Assembly (NCBI GenBank): GCA_023387935.1
Contig: JAEWHG010000077.1
Span: forward strand, 10,261-74,260
DNA length: 64,000 nucleotides
DNA from: Bacillota bacterium
Lineage (GTDB): Bacteria; Bacillota; Clostridia; Peptostreptococcales; Natronincolaceae
Reading direction: 5' to 3'
Part shown: positions 25,671 through 33,577 of the stretch, in pieces
How the letters are laid out: every line of letters begins with the position of its first letter
Numbering within the stretch: the stretch's first letter is position 1
Notes under the pieces: generated by a model
Seen by the model: only the letters and a program-made list of their open reading frames with translations
Told to the model about the DNA's origin: nothing
Databases searched by the model: none
Translations under genes and position numbers: made by a program

Positions 25671-26750
25671 ATGATTAACACAAAACGAGGTAAGGTTATA
25701 AAAGTTTTAAAAAACTTTAATGGACGTACTGATATATTAGTTCATGTTAATAATAGGGATGAAAAAGCAATTAATTATGATTATTTAACAGGATCGATTC
25801 ATGTAGAAGATGAAGTTATTTTAAATACAACTGCTGTAGATTTAAATTTAGGCACAGGAGGATACCATTTCGTTATATGTAATTTAAATAATAATGATAA
25901 AATCACAGACAACAAAGGACATATTATGAAGCTTAGATATACTCCATTCCAAATTAAAACCTATGCAGTAGAAGAACAGGAGAGTCCTTATCATAATCTG
26001 TTCCATGAGTTTAAATCATTAAACAAAATGCCAGTGATTGTAGGCACATTACATAGTATGCTGACTCCTATTTCTTCTATCTTAAAATATCTAAAAAAAG
26101 ATATAAAAATCGCCTTCATTATGACTGATGGAGCAGCTCTTCCTCTTTATTTAAGTAACACTATATATGAATTGAAGGATAAGAATATTATTGATAAAAC
26201 CATAACCTTAGGCCATGCCTTTGGTGGGGACTATGAAGTTGTGAATATATACAATGCATTAATCACTGCAAAAGAAATTGCCAAATGTGATATTGCTATT
26301 GTAACCATGGGTCCTGGAATCGTAGGTACAGGTACGCCCTTTGGATTTACAGGAGTTGAACAAGGGCATATATCTGATGCTGTAAATGATTTAGGAGGAA
26401 TCTCTATTTCTGTTCCTAGAATTACATTTAAGGATGAAAGAGAACGACATTATGGACTTAGTCATCATAGCATTACAGTTTTAAGTAGGATCATGAAAAG
26501 TAAATCGAATATTCCAATTCCTTTTTTTATAGGAGAAAAAGAGGAAATTATTGAAAATCAAATAATAGCAAATGATTTAATGAAAAAACATAATATAATT
26601 AGGCTTGAAGAAAATGTATTAGGCAAAGCTTTAGAAGAGTATGGACTTCAGGTTAAATCTATGGGAAGAGATCTGGAAGATGATTATGACTTTTTTTCTA
26701 CTTGCGGTGCAGCAGCTATATATGGTATTTCTTTGATAAACAATAAATAA
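25671..26750 (+). CDS. DUF3866 family protein
   Basis: A 359-residue protein matching the clostridial DUF3866 family. Seen: an N-terminal beta-rich domain, VGTLHSMLTPISSILKYL at about 123-140, FIMTDGAALPLYLS at about 147-160, TLGHAFGGDYEVVN and GPGIVGTGTPFGFTGVEQGH. The gly-rich loops look like a nucleotide-binding or hydrolase fold, but no reaction is known. ATG 25671 follows AGAGGAG; the ATG at 25653 lies before that site. It neighbours nudF and the envelope cluster. Confidence 0.8.
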   Translation: MINTKRGKVIKVLKNFNGRTDILVHVNNRDEKAINYDYLTGSIHVEDEVILNTTAVDLNLGTGGYHFVICNLNNNDKITDNKGHIMKLRYTPFQIKTYAVEEQESPYHNLFHEFKSLNKMPVIVGTLHSMLTPISSILKYLKKDIKIAFIMTDGAALPLYLSNTIYELKDKNIIDKTITLGHAFGGDYEVVNIYNALITAKEIAKCDIAIVTMGPGIVGTGTPFGFTGVEQGHISDAVNDLGGISISVPRITFKDERERHYGLSHHSITVLSRIMKSKSNIPIPFFIGEKEEIIENQIIANDLMKKHNIIRLEENVLGKALEEYGLQVKSMGRDLEDDYDFFSTCGAAAIYGISLINNK

Positions 26751-26803
26751 TTCTTATAATATATATCTAGAGTTTAAAATGTCTTATTGTGGCTACAACA
26801 AGG

Positions 26804-26848
26804 TTTCCGGGACCCATCAGCAATCTTTGATTACGTAAATGGGTGGAA
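26804..26848 (+). ncRNA. Structured hairpin element A, leader of nudF
   Basis: Predicted outer stem TTCC(26805-26808)/GGAA(26845-26848), a 3-base bulge (GGG), inner stem ACCCAT/ATGGGT (26812-26817/26839-26844), and a small apical hairpin aatc-ttt-gatt (26822-26832). The same layout with identical spacing recurs at 38222-38265, where the outer stem is CCCC/GGGG (two compensatory changes). It ends 28 bases before the nudF ATG, just before the AGGAGG ribosome site. It matches no known riboswitch class that I recognise. Confidence 0.5.
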
Positions 26849-26875
26849 TTCTTATTTTATTTAGGAGGAAATAAT

Positions 26876-27412
26876 ATGACTTTTGAAGAAAAAACTATGA
26901 AGTGTGAAAGAATTTATGAAGGAAGAATTATTAATGTAAGAGTTGACACCGTAGAATTACCAAACAAAAAATATTCTAAAAGGGAAATCGTAGAACATCC
27001 TGGCGCAGTAGGAATAATTGCAATAACAGAGGATAATAAAATTATGTTCGTTAAACAATTTCGTAAACCTGTAGAAGAAGTTTTACTCGAAATACCAGCA
27101 GGAAAATTAGAACCTATGGAAAGACCTGATAAATGTGCTATTAGAGAGCTGGAGGAAGAAACGGGATTTACTACAGATAGAGTGGAAAAAATTCTAGAAT
27201 TTTATACAACACCAGGATTTTCAAATGAAATACTACATATTTATTTAGCTGAAAATCTAAAAGAAGGAAATATTAATCCTGATGAGGATGAAAATATTGA
27301 GACGATTCAATTGTCCATTGAAGACGCTTTAAATAAAATAAAAACAGGTGAGATAAAAGATGCTAAAACTATAATTGGCGTTCTTACTTACGTTAATTTA
27401 AAACATAAATAA
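26876..27412 (+). CDS. nudF: NUDIX hydrolase, ADP-ribose pyrophosphatase type
   Basis: A 178-residue NUDIX enzyme that hydrolyses ADP-ribose and related nucleoside diphosphate sugars. The full NUDIX box, G-x5-E-x7-REUxEExGU, is seen from about residue 76 (GKLEPME...) to about 98 (RELEEETGF). N-terminal EGRIINVRVDTVELPN is typical of NudF. ATG 26876 follows AGGAGG by 7 bases; the in-frame start at 26843 lies inside a hairpin element. In Bacillus nudF also sits near spoIIM. Confidence 0.94.
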   Translation: MTFEEKTMKCERIYEGRIINVRVDTVELPNKKYSKREIVEHPGAVGIIAITEDNKIMFVKQFRKPVEEVLLEIPAGKLEPMERPDKCAIRELEEETGFTTDRVEKILEFYTTPGFSNEILHIYLAENLKEGNINPDEDENIETIQLSIEDALNKIKTGEIKDAKTIIGVLTYVNLKHK

Positions 27413-27538
27413 TATAAATATAATAAGAATTCTTATATATTATTAGATTTTCAAAGTTTAATATATGGACAAGATAGGCATAAAAACTCTTCAGTGAGCA
27501 TAATCTGTATAGAATATACTGAAGAAAGGAAGGTGTTT

Positions 27539-28171
27539 ATGCCTAAGTCTGTTCTAAATTTAATCAAAACACATATAAAAAATAATATTATTATTTATTT
27601 TATTGTATTATTGTGCTTTCTTATAGGCATATCTGTTGGCGGATTCACTGTAAAAGTTGTTAGCCTAAGTCATAAGCAAGAGTTAGTTGCTTATTTAAAG
27701 GGATTTTTCCAGCTCTTTCATACTGAAAATTTAAATAATTTCGATATATTTTATCAATCAATAATTAATAATATGCAGTTGTTAAGTTTAAACTGGATAT
27801 TAGGTATATTGATAATAGGTATTCCTGGAATAATTTTCATTATAAGCTTTAAAGGCTTTGTAATTGGTTTCACTGTAGGTTTATTAGTGGAGCAATTTAG
27901 ATTTAAAGGAGCATTGATATTCTTATTAGGTGTATTACCTCAGAATTTGATTATTATTCCTGTTTTCCTTGGTGCGGCTGTTGTTTCTCTATCGTTCACT
28001 TTAATGCTAATTAGAAATAAATTGAGTAAATCGAATGAAATGAATTTTCAAAGACAATTTTTAAAATATACCATGGTATATTTATTATTTGCTGGATTAA
28101 TTTTAATATCTGTATCTATTGAATCTTTCATATCTCCAATATTTATAAAGATGATCACTGTATATATATAA
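27539..28171 (+). CDS. spoIIM: Stage II sporulation protein M
   Basis: A 210-residue polytopic membrane protein of the SpoIIM family, part of the SpoIIDMP engulfment machinery. About five hydrophobic segments are visible; conserved features are GISVGGFTV at about 31-39, FKGFVIGFTVGLLVEQF and the long loop before it. ATG 27539 follows AAAGGAAGGTG; the GTG at 27494 has no ribosome site. In Bacillus spoIIM is next to fur and xerD; here fur is missing. Confidence 0.92.
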   Translation: MPKSVLNLIKTHIKNNIIIYFIVLLCFLIGISVGGFTVKVVSLSHKQELVAYLKGFFQLFHTENLNNFDIFYQSIINNMQLLSLNWILGILIIGIPGIIFIISFKGFVIGFTVGLLVEQFRFKGALIFLLGVLPQNLIIIPVFLGAAVVSLSFTLMLIRNKLSKSNEMNFQRQFLKYTMVYLLFAGLILISVSIESFISPIFIKMITVYI

Positions 28172-28276
28172 AATTATATATAGAATAATAAAAAAATTTG
28201 CAGGAATTCTATATATTTTGTTGAATAAATGTAGTATATATACAATACCATGCTGTAAATAAAGGGAGTTATTAAG

Positions 28277-29161
28277 ATGAACCAGTTAATATCTAGCTTT
28301 ACTGTTTATTTAGATCAAGAAAAAAAAGTGTCGAAAAATACATTAGAATCTTATAAACGTGATATAACTCAATATTTAACATACCTTACACATATAGAGA
28401 TTCAAAATGTTTTTTTAACTAATAAGACTACTGTAATTACGTATTTGCTATATTTACAGAAAAACGGTAAGTCAACTGCTACAATTTCTAGAAGTTTAGC
28501 ATCTATAAGAAGTTTCTATAAATTTTTATTGCTAAATAAATTAATTGAGAGTGATCCTACTAACAATTTAGAAACACCTAAAACAGAAAGACAAATACCG
28601 AATACTTTAACCTTACAAGAAGTTGACCTATTATTAGCACAGCCTTTAGAAAATACAAACAAGGGGTCTAGAGATAAGGCTATGCTTGAGCTATTATATG
28701 CAACTGGGATAAGGGTTACGGAGTTAATTTCATTAACTATAGAAGATATTAACTTAGATTTAGGCTTCATTAGATGTAAAAATGGATCGAAGGAAAGAGT
28801 TGTCCCAATTGGATCTATTGCAATGGATTCTTTATCTAAATATATAAATCAACACAGATCAACCTTTATAAAAAACAAAAATGAGCAATCTCTTTTTTTA
28901 AATTATTATGGTACTGCTTTAACAAGACAGGGCTTTTGGAAGATTATTAAGTCCTATACAGAACAAGCTAAAATAGGAAAAATCATTACACCTAACACAT
29001 TGAGACATTCTTTTGCGACTCATTTAATACAAAATGGTGCAGATTTAAGGTCTGTTCAAGAAATGCTAGGACATTCGGATATATCAACAACACAGATATA
29101 TACATATGTAATGAAAAATAGAATAAAAGAAGTTTATAATAAAACGCATCCTAGGGCCTGA
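28277..29161 (+). CDS. xerD: Site-specific tyrosine recombinase XerD
   Basis: A 294-residue Xer recombinase for dimer resolution at dif. N-terminal SAM-like domain (about 1-85) and catalytic domain with Arg in TGIRVTELI, Lys in KNGSKERVVP, HxxR in LRHSFATHL, His/Trp-position His in LGHSDIST and Tyr in TQIYTYV. Position xerD-deoB-punA is the Bacillus ripX-drm-punA order. Two further tyrosine recombinases lie in this window. Ribosome site is AAGGGAG. Confidence 0.95.
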   Translation: MNQLISSFTVYLDQEKKVSKNTLESYKRDITQYLTYLTHIEIQNVFLTNKTTVITYLLYLQKNGKSTATISRSLASIRSFYKFLLLNKLIESDPTNNLETPKTERQIPNTLTLQEVDLLLAQPLENTNKGSRDKAMLELLYATGIRVTELISLTIEDINLDLGFIRCKNGSKERVVPIGSIAMDSLSKYINQHRSTFIKNKNEQSLFLNYYGTALTRQGFWKIIKSYTEQAKIGKIITPNTLRHSFATHLIQNGADLRSVQEMLGHSDISTTQIYTYVMKNRIKEVYNKTHPRA

Positions 29162-29177
29162 ATACAGGTCCTATTTT
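29153..29177 (+). terminator. Terminator after xerD
   Basis: agggcctg / caggtcct, 8-bp stem (one G-T pair) with loop aata, then ATTTTA. The stop codon lies within the stem. The T-run is short. Confidence 0.5.
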
Positions 29178-29249
29178 AACTAATTGTAAAATAAATATAA
29201 TACAATAAATAATTTTTAAAACTGTTTCGAGGGGTATAATACTAAAATA

Positions 29250-29271
29250 TACACTATAATTTTATAGTGTA
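29250..29271. promoter_or_regulatory. 22-bp palindrome upstream of deoB
   Basis: tacactataattttatagtgta is a perfect palindrome about 25 bases before the deoB start and just downstream of a TATAAT at 29235-29240. Its place fits an operator for a nucleoside-responsive repressor of the deoB-punA-pdp operon; no T-run follows, so it is not a terminator. The regulator is unknown. Confidence 0.55.
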
Positions 29272-29296
29272 AATACATTGTATAGGAGGCATTTTT

Positions 29297-30469
29297 ATGA
29301 TTGATAGAGTAATTTTATTTATAATGGATAGTGTAGGTATAGGCGCTTTACCTGATGCAGAAAATTTTGGAGATGTAGGTGCAAATACATTAGGTAATAT
29401 TGCAATAAACGAAAAAGGTATTCATCTACCTAATCTACAGAGACTTGGGTTAGGAAACATTGATCATATTGTTGGTATAGAGCCAATAGAATCTCCAATT
29501 GGAGCATTTGGTAGATCATTGGAGGTTTCGAATGGTAAAGATACTACTACAGGTCATTGGGAAATAGCAGGGCTACATTTAACGGAGCCTTTTAAAACTT
29601 TCCCTAAAGGCTTTCCACAAGATGTAATAGAGGCTATAGAAAGTAAAATTGGCAGAAAAGTATTAGGAAACAAGCCTGCATCTGGTACAACAATACTCGA
29701 TGAACTTGGAGAAGAACATATGAAGACAGGATATCCAATTGTTTATACTTCTGCTGATAGTGTACTTCAAATTGCTGCCCATGAAGAGATTATTCCTTTG
29801 GAAGAGCTATATAATATGTGCAAAATTGCTAGAGATATTATGATGGGTGATAATGCGGTTGCTAGAATAATTGCAAGACCATTTATAGGCAATCCAGGTA
29901 ATTATATACGAACCTCCAATAGAAGAGATTTTTCATTAGATCCTTCAGGAGAAACAGTATTAGATATTTGCAAAGAAGAAGGATTGGATGTTATAGCAGT
30001 AGGAAAAATTGAAGACATTTATAATGGAAAAGGTATAACAGAGGCTGTACATACAATTGATAATATGGATGGAATTGATCAGACAATAGAATATATTAAA
30101 AAACAAAATAGAGGGATAATCTTCACAAATTTAGTTGATTTTGATTCCAAATATGGACACAGAAGAGATCCAAAAGGATATAAAGAAGCCTTAGAAGAGT
30201 TCGATATGAGGATCCCTGAAATACTAGATAGTATGAATGATGATGATATCATAATTTTTACAGCAGATCATGGAAACGATCCAACCTATGAAGGTAGTGA
30301 CCATACAAGGGAGTATATTCCAATATTAATCTATGGAAAGAAAATTAGAGAAAATATCAACTTAGGAACTAGAAAATCATTTGCGGATATTGCTGCAACT
30401 ATTTCCGACATATTAGGAGTAAGATCCACAGGCAAGGGTGAAAGTTTCAAAAATATAATTATTAAATAA
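29297..30469 (+). CDS. deoB: Phosphopentomutase
   Basis: Converts (deoxy)ribose 1-phosphate to the 5-phosphate in nucleoside catabolism. 390 residues of the alkaline-phosphatase superfamily: MDSVGIGALPDAENFGD at about 10-26 with metal-ligand Asp and the phosphothreonine in DTTTGHWEIAG at about 85-95, FTNLVDFDSKYGHRRD near 275, and TADHGNDPTYEGSDHTRE near 325. Heads the nucleoside salvage operon deoB-punA-punA2-pdp. GGAGG precedes ATG. Confidence 0.98.
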   Translation: MIDRVILFIMDSVGIGALPDAENFGDVGANTLGNIAINEKGIHLPNLQRLGLGNIDHIVGIEPIESPIGAFGRSLEVSNGKDTTTGHWEIAGLHLTEPFKTFPKGFPQDVIEAIESKIGRKVLGNKPASGTTILDELGEEHMKTGYPIVYTSADSVLQIAAHEEIIPLEELYNMCKIARDIMMGDNAVARIIARPFIGNPGNYIRTSNRRDFSLDPSGETVLDICKEEGLDVIAVGKIEDIYNGKGITEAVHTIDNMDGIDQTIEYIKKQNRGIIFTNLVDFDSKYGHRRDPKGYKEALEEFDMRIPEILDSMNDDDIIIFTADHGNDPTYEGSDHTREYIPILIYGKKIRENINLGTRKSFADIAATISDILGVRSTGKGESFKNIIIK

Positions 30470-30491
30470 TATTTTATTAGGGGTGTTGTAT

Positions 30492-31313
30492 ATGAAGAAA
30501 TATTCTGAGAAAGTTCTAGAAGCTAAAACTTATTTGGAAAGTAAAATAAACACTAAACCTACGATTGGTTTAATACTAGGATCAGGACTAGGCGTGCTAG
30601 CAGATGAAATTAAAAATCCATATATTATTCCTTATGATGATATACCTAGCTTCCCTATATCAACAGTAGAGGGTCATGCAGGAGAACTAGTTATCGGAGA
30701 ACTTATGGGAAAACAAGTCATTGCTCTAAAGGGACGTTTTCATTATTATGAAGGCTACAGCATGGACAAGGTTACCTTTCCAGTGAGGGTAATGAAAGCT
30801 ATAGGTGTAGATAAAATAATAGTTACGAATGCAGCTGGTGGCGTTAATAAGACTTTTACTCCAGGTGATTTAATGATAATTGAGGATCATATTAATTTTG
30901 GGTTTGACAATCCACTAATTGGTCCTAATGATAATAAACTAGGTGTACGTTTTCCAGACATGTCTAGTGCATACAATAAAGAATTAATACATGTTGCAAA
31001 ATCAGTTGCTAAAGAAAATAATATTGATATAAAAACTGGCGTATATGCTTTTCTAACAGGCCCTACCTATGAAACACCTGCTGAAGTACGAATGATGAGT
31101 ATTTTAGGAGCTGATGCTGTGGGAATGTCTACAGTACCTGAAGTAATAGCAGCTGTTCATGGAGGTATGGATGTTTTAGGTATTTCTTGTATTACAAATA
31201 TGGCTTCCGGTATTTTAGATCAGCCTTTAAGTCATGATGAGGTTATTGAAACGACTCAAAAAGTAAAAGAAAAATTTGTTGCATACATAGAAGGAATACT
31301 AAAAGATATCTAA
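30492..31313 (+). CDS. punA: Purine nucleoside phosphorylase
   Basis: Trimeric PNP that phosphorolyses inosine and guanosine. 273 residues. Seen: LGSGLGVLADEI (phosphate loop), GRFHYYEGY (Arg and His of the phosphate/ribose site), NAAGGVN, and the base-specificity pair GPTYETPAEVRM (Glu) and ITNMASG (Thr-Asn), as in the usual 6-oxopurine PNPs. ATG 30492 follows AGGGGTG. It is followed 14 bases later by a divergent paralogue. Confidence 0.95.
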   Translation: MKKYSEKVLEAKTYLESKINTKPTIGLILGSGLGVLADEIKNPYIIPYDDIPSFPISTVEGHAGELVIGELMGKQVIALKGRFHYYEGYSMDKVTFPVRVMKAIGVDKIIVTNAAGGVNKTFTPGDLMIIEDHINFGFDNPLIGPNDNKLGVRFPDMSSAYNKELIHVAKSVAKENNIDIKTGVYAFLTGPTYETPAEVRMMSILGADAVGMSTVPEVIAAVHGGMDVLGISCITNMASGILDQPLSHDEVIETTQKVKEKFVAYIEGILKDI

Positions 31314-31326
31314 GGGAGAGATGATT

Positions 31327-32154
31327 ATGGAAAATTTATTAAGTAAGCTTGAAAATACAAAACAATATTTATTAAATATAATAGAAGAAAAGCCTACAAT
31401 CGGATTAATATTAGGTTCAGGATTAGGAACATTAGCTGACGAAATAGAAAATCCAATTATTATTGATTATAAAGATATCCCAAACTTTCCTGTTTCAACA
31501 GTGGAAGGTCATGCTGGCCAATTAGTAATTGGAAAACTAATGGGTAAGCAGGTTATTGCAATGAAGGGTAGATTTCACTACTATGAAGGGTACCCTATGC
31601 AAGAGGTAACTTTCCCAGTAAGGGTTATGAAAGCCATCGGTGTAGAGTTATTATTAGTAACAAATGCATGCGGTGGGCTAAATCCAGAGCTTTACCCAGG
31701 AGCACTAATGATTATTAATGATCATATTAATATGACAGGCAACAATCCATTAATCGGTCCAAATTATCCAGAATTAGGACCAAGATTCCCTGATATGTCA
31801 AGTGCATACGATAAAGAATTAATTAAGTTCGTACATAAAGTTGGTAAAAAAATTGATATTAATACTCATGAAGGGGTTTATGTGTCTATAAGCGGACCTA
31901 CTTATTCTTCAAAGGCTGAATCAAAGATGTTTCAGATAATGGGAGCTGATACAATAGGGATGTCTACAGTTCCAGAAGTTATAGTTGCTAAGCATAGCGG
32001 AATGAAGGTTATCGGAATATCCTGTGTAACTGATATGGCTATTTTAGAAGGATCTCATAGTATAAGTCACGAAGAGGTAATGGAGGTTGCAAATAGAACT
32101 AGGCCTAAATTTATTAAATTAGTTAAAGAAGTTATTAAAGAGGTGACTTTTTAA
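31327..32154 (+). CDS. PNP-family paralogue with MTAP-like base site
   Basis: A 275-residue trimeric-PNP family protein similar to its upstream neighbour over its whole length. The phosphate and ribose motifs (LGSGLGTLADEI, GRFHYYEGY, NACGG) are kept. The base-recognition residues differ: the PNP Glu in Y-E-T is replaced by Ser-Ser (GPTYSSKAES) and the PNP Thr-Asn by Thr-Asp (CVTDMA). Both replacements are those of S-methyl-5'-thioadenosine phosphorylase, so a 6-aminopurine substrate (adenosine or MTA) is inferred. ATG 31327 follows AGGGAG by 8 bases, better than ATG 31321. pdp starts on its stop codon. Confidence 0.85.
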   Translation: MENLLSKLENTKQYLLNIIEEKPTIGLILGSGLGTLADEIENPIIIDYKDIPNFPVSTVEGHAGQLVIGKLMGKQVIAMKGRFHYYEGYPMQEVTFPVRVMKAIGVELLLVTNACGGLNPELYPGALMIINDHINMTGNNPLIGPNYPELGPRFPDMSSAYDKELIKFVHKVGKKIDINTHEGVYVSISGPTYSSKAESKMFQIMGADTIGMSTVPEVIVAKHSGMKVIGISCVTDMAILEGSHSISHEEVMEVANRTRPKFIKLVKEVIKEVTF

Positions 32155-33479
32155 TGAGGATGTATGATTTAATATTGAAAAAGCGTAATGGTGGTATTTT
32201 AACTAAGGAAGAGATCAATTACTTTATCAAAGGATATACAAATGGAACTATTCCTGACTATCAGGTAGCATCCTTACTTATGGCTATTTATTTTCAAAAA
32301 ATGAATGAAAGCGAAACAGCCCATTTGACAGAAGCCATGGTGAATTCTGGAGATGTTATTGACTTAAGTGCTATAGCTGGAATTAAGGTAGATAAACATA
32401 GTACTGGTGGAGTGGGAGATAAAACAACGATTGCTTTAGCTCCTATAATTGCTGCTTGCGGTGTACCAGTGGCTAAAATGTCCGGTAGAGGTTTAGGGCA
32501 TACTGGAGGAACCCTGGATAAATTAGAATCTATTCCAGGATTCAATGTGAATATGACTATCGATCAATTTATAAATAATGTTAATCATTTAAAAATTGCA
32601 GTGGCTGGGCAAACTGCCGATTTAGCACCTGCAGATAAAAAAATATATGCACTTAGAGATGTTACTGCTACGGTAGATAATCTTTCATTAGTTGCAAGTA
32701 GCGTAATGTGTAAAAAACTTGCATCTGGAGCAGATGCTATAGTATTAGATGTAAAAGCTGGTAGCGGCGCATTTATGAAAAATATAGATGATGCATTTGA
32801 ATTAGCTCAAGAAATGGTTAATATTGGAAATAATGTAGGGCGTAACACTATTGCTTTAGTAACAAATATGAATGAACCTTTAGGGAATGCAGTTGGAAAT
32901 GTTTTAGAAGTGAAAGAAGCCATCGAAACTTTAAAAGGTGGAGGTCCAAAAGATTTTAAAGAGTTATGTATAACCTTAGCTTCTTATATGCTTTTGTTAG
33001 CTGGGGATGTAAGCTCTATAGAAGATGGAAGAAAAAAAGTGGAGAATGTTATATCTACAGGTAAAGCATTTGATGTATTTAAAATCTTCGTTAAAGAACA
33101 GGGTGGAGATGTTAACTATATAGAAAATATAAGCTTATTACAGCAGTCTAAAGGAATTTATGAGTTAAAGGCTGAGAGTGCAGGTTATATAAATAAAATA
33201 CAGGCAGAAGAAGTTGGATTAAGTGCATTATTATTAGGTGCCGGTAGAGAAACTAAAGATAGCAAGATAGATTTATCTGTTGGAATTGTATTAAATAAAA
33301 AGGTGGGCGATTATGTTAATGTAGGAGAAACTTTAGCATACATTCACTATAATGATGATGATAAAAAAGAAAATGCAGTTAAAAAATTAAAATCTGCATA
33401 TTTAATTAATGAAATAAATGAGCCAAAGCTGCCATTAATATTTGGTATAGTTACTAAAGAAGGAATAAAGAGGTTGTAA
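32154..33479 (+). CDS. pdp: Pyrimidine-nucleoside phosphorylase
   Basis: Phosphorolyses uridine and thymidine; dimeric NP-II family. 441 residues: N-terminal MRMYDLILKKRNGG, phosphate loop KHSTGGVGDKTTI at about 80-92, GHTGGTLDKLES at about 119-130, and the C-terminal RGD-like domain with VGERETKDS-type loop (GAGRETKDSKIDLSVG). Last gene of the nucleoside operon, overlapping the upstream stop by one base. It ends in a strong terminator. Confidence 0.96.
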   Translation: MRMYDLILKKRNGGILTKEEINYFIKGYTNGTIPDYQVASLLMAIYFQKMNESETAHLTEAMVNSGDVIDLSAIAGIKVDKHSTGGVGDKTTIALAPIIAACGVPVAKMSGRGLGHTGGTLDKLESIPGFNVNMTIDQFINNVNHLKIAVAGQTADLAPADKKIYALRDVTATVDNLSLVASSVMCKKLASGADAIVLDVKAGSGAFMKNIDDAFELAQEMVNIGNNVGRNTIALVTNMNEPLGNAVGNVLEVKEAIETLKGGGPKDFKELCITLASYMLLLAGDVSSIEDGRKKVENVISTGKAFDVFKIFVKEQGGDVNYIENISLLQQSKGIYELKAESAGYINKIQAEEVGLSALLLGAGRETKDSKIDLSVGIVLNKKVGDYVNVGETLAYIHYNDDDKKENAVKKLKSAYLINEINEPKLPLIFGIVTKEGIKRL

Positions 33480-33504
33480 AACTACCTCTTTATTCCTTTT
33501 TTAT
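33461..33504 (+). terminator. Terminator of the deoB-pdp operon
   Basis: A perfect 14-bp stem (aggaataaagaggt / acctctttattcct) spans the pdp stop codon and is followed by a T-run. Confidence 0.9.
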
Positions 33505-33577
33505 TGATCTCCTTATTGCATAACAAAATAGTTAGCTGGATAACCTAAGATTAAATAGTTAATAAGGAGGATACTAA

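Noticed and set aside
26804..26848. T-box leader for the hairpin element, because of its GGGTGG
   Set aside because: No T-box specifier loop, no AGGGTGGNACCGCG core and no tRNA-related downstream gene; the region is too short.
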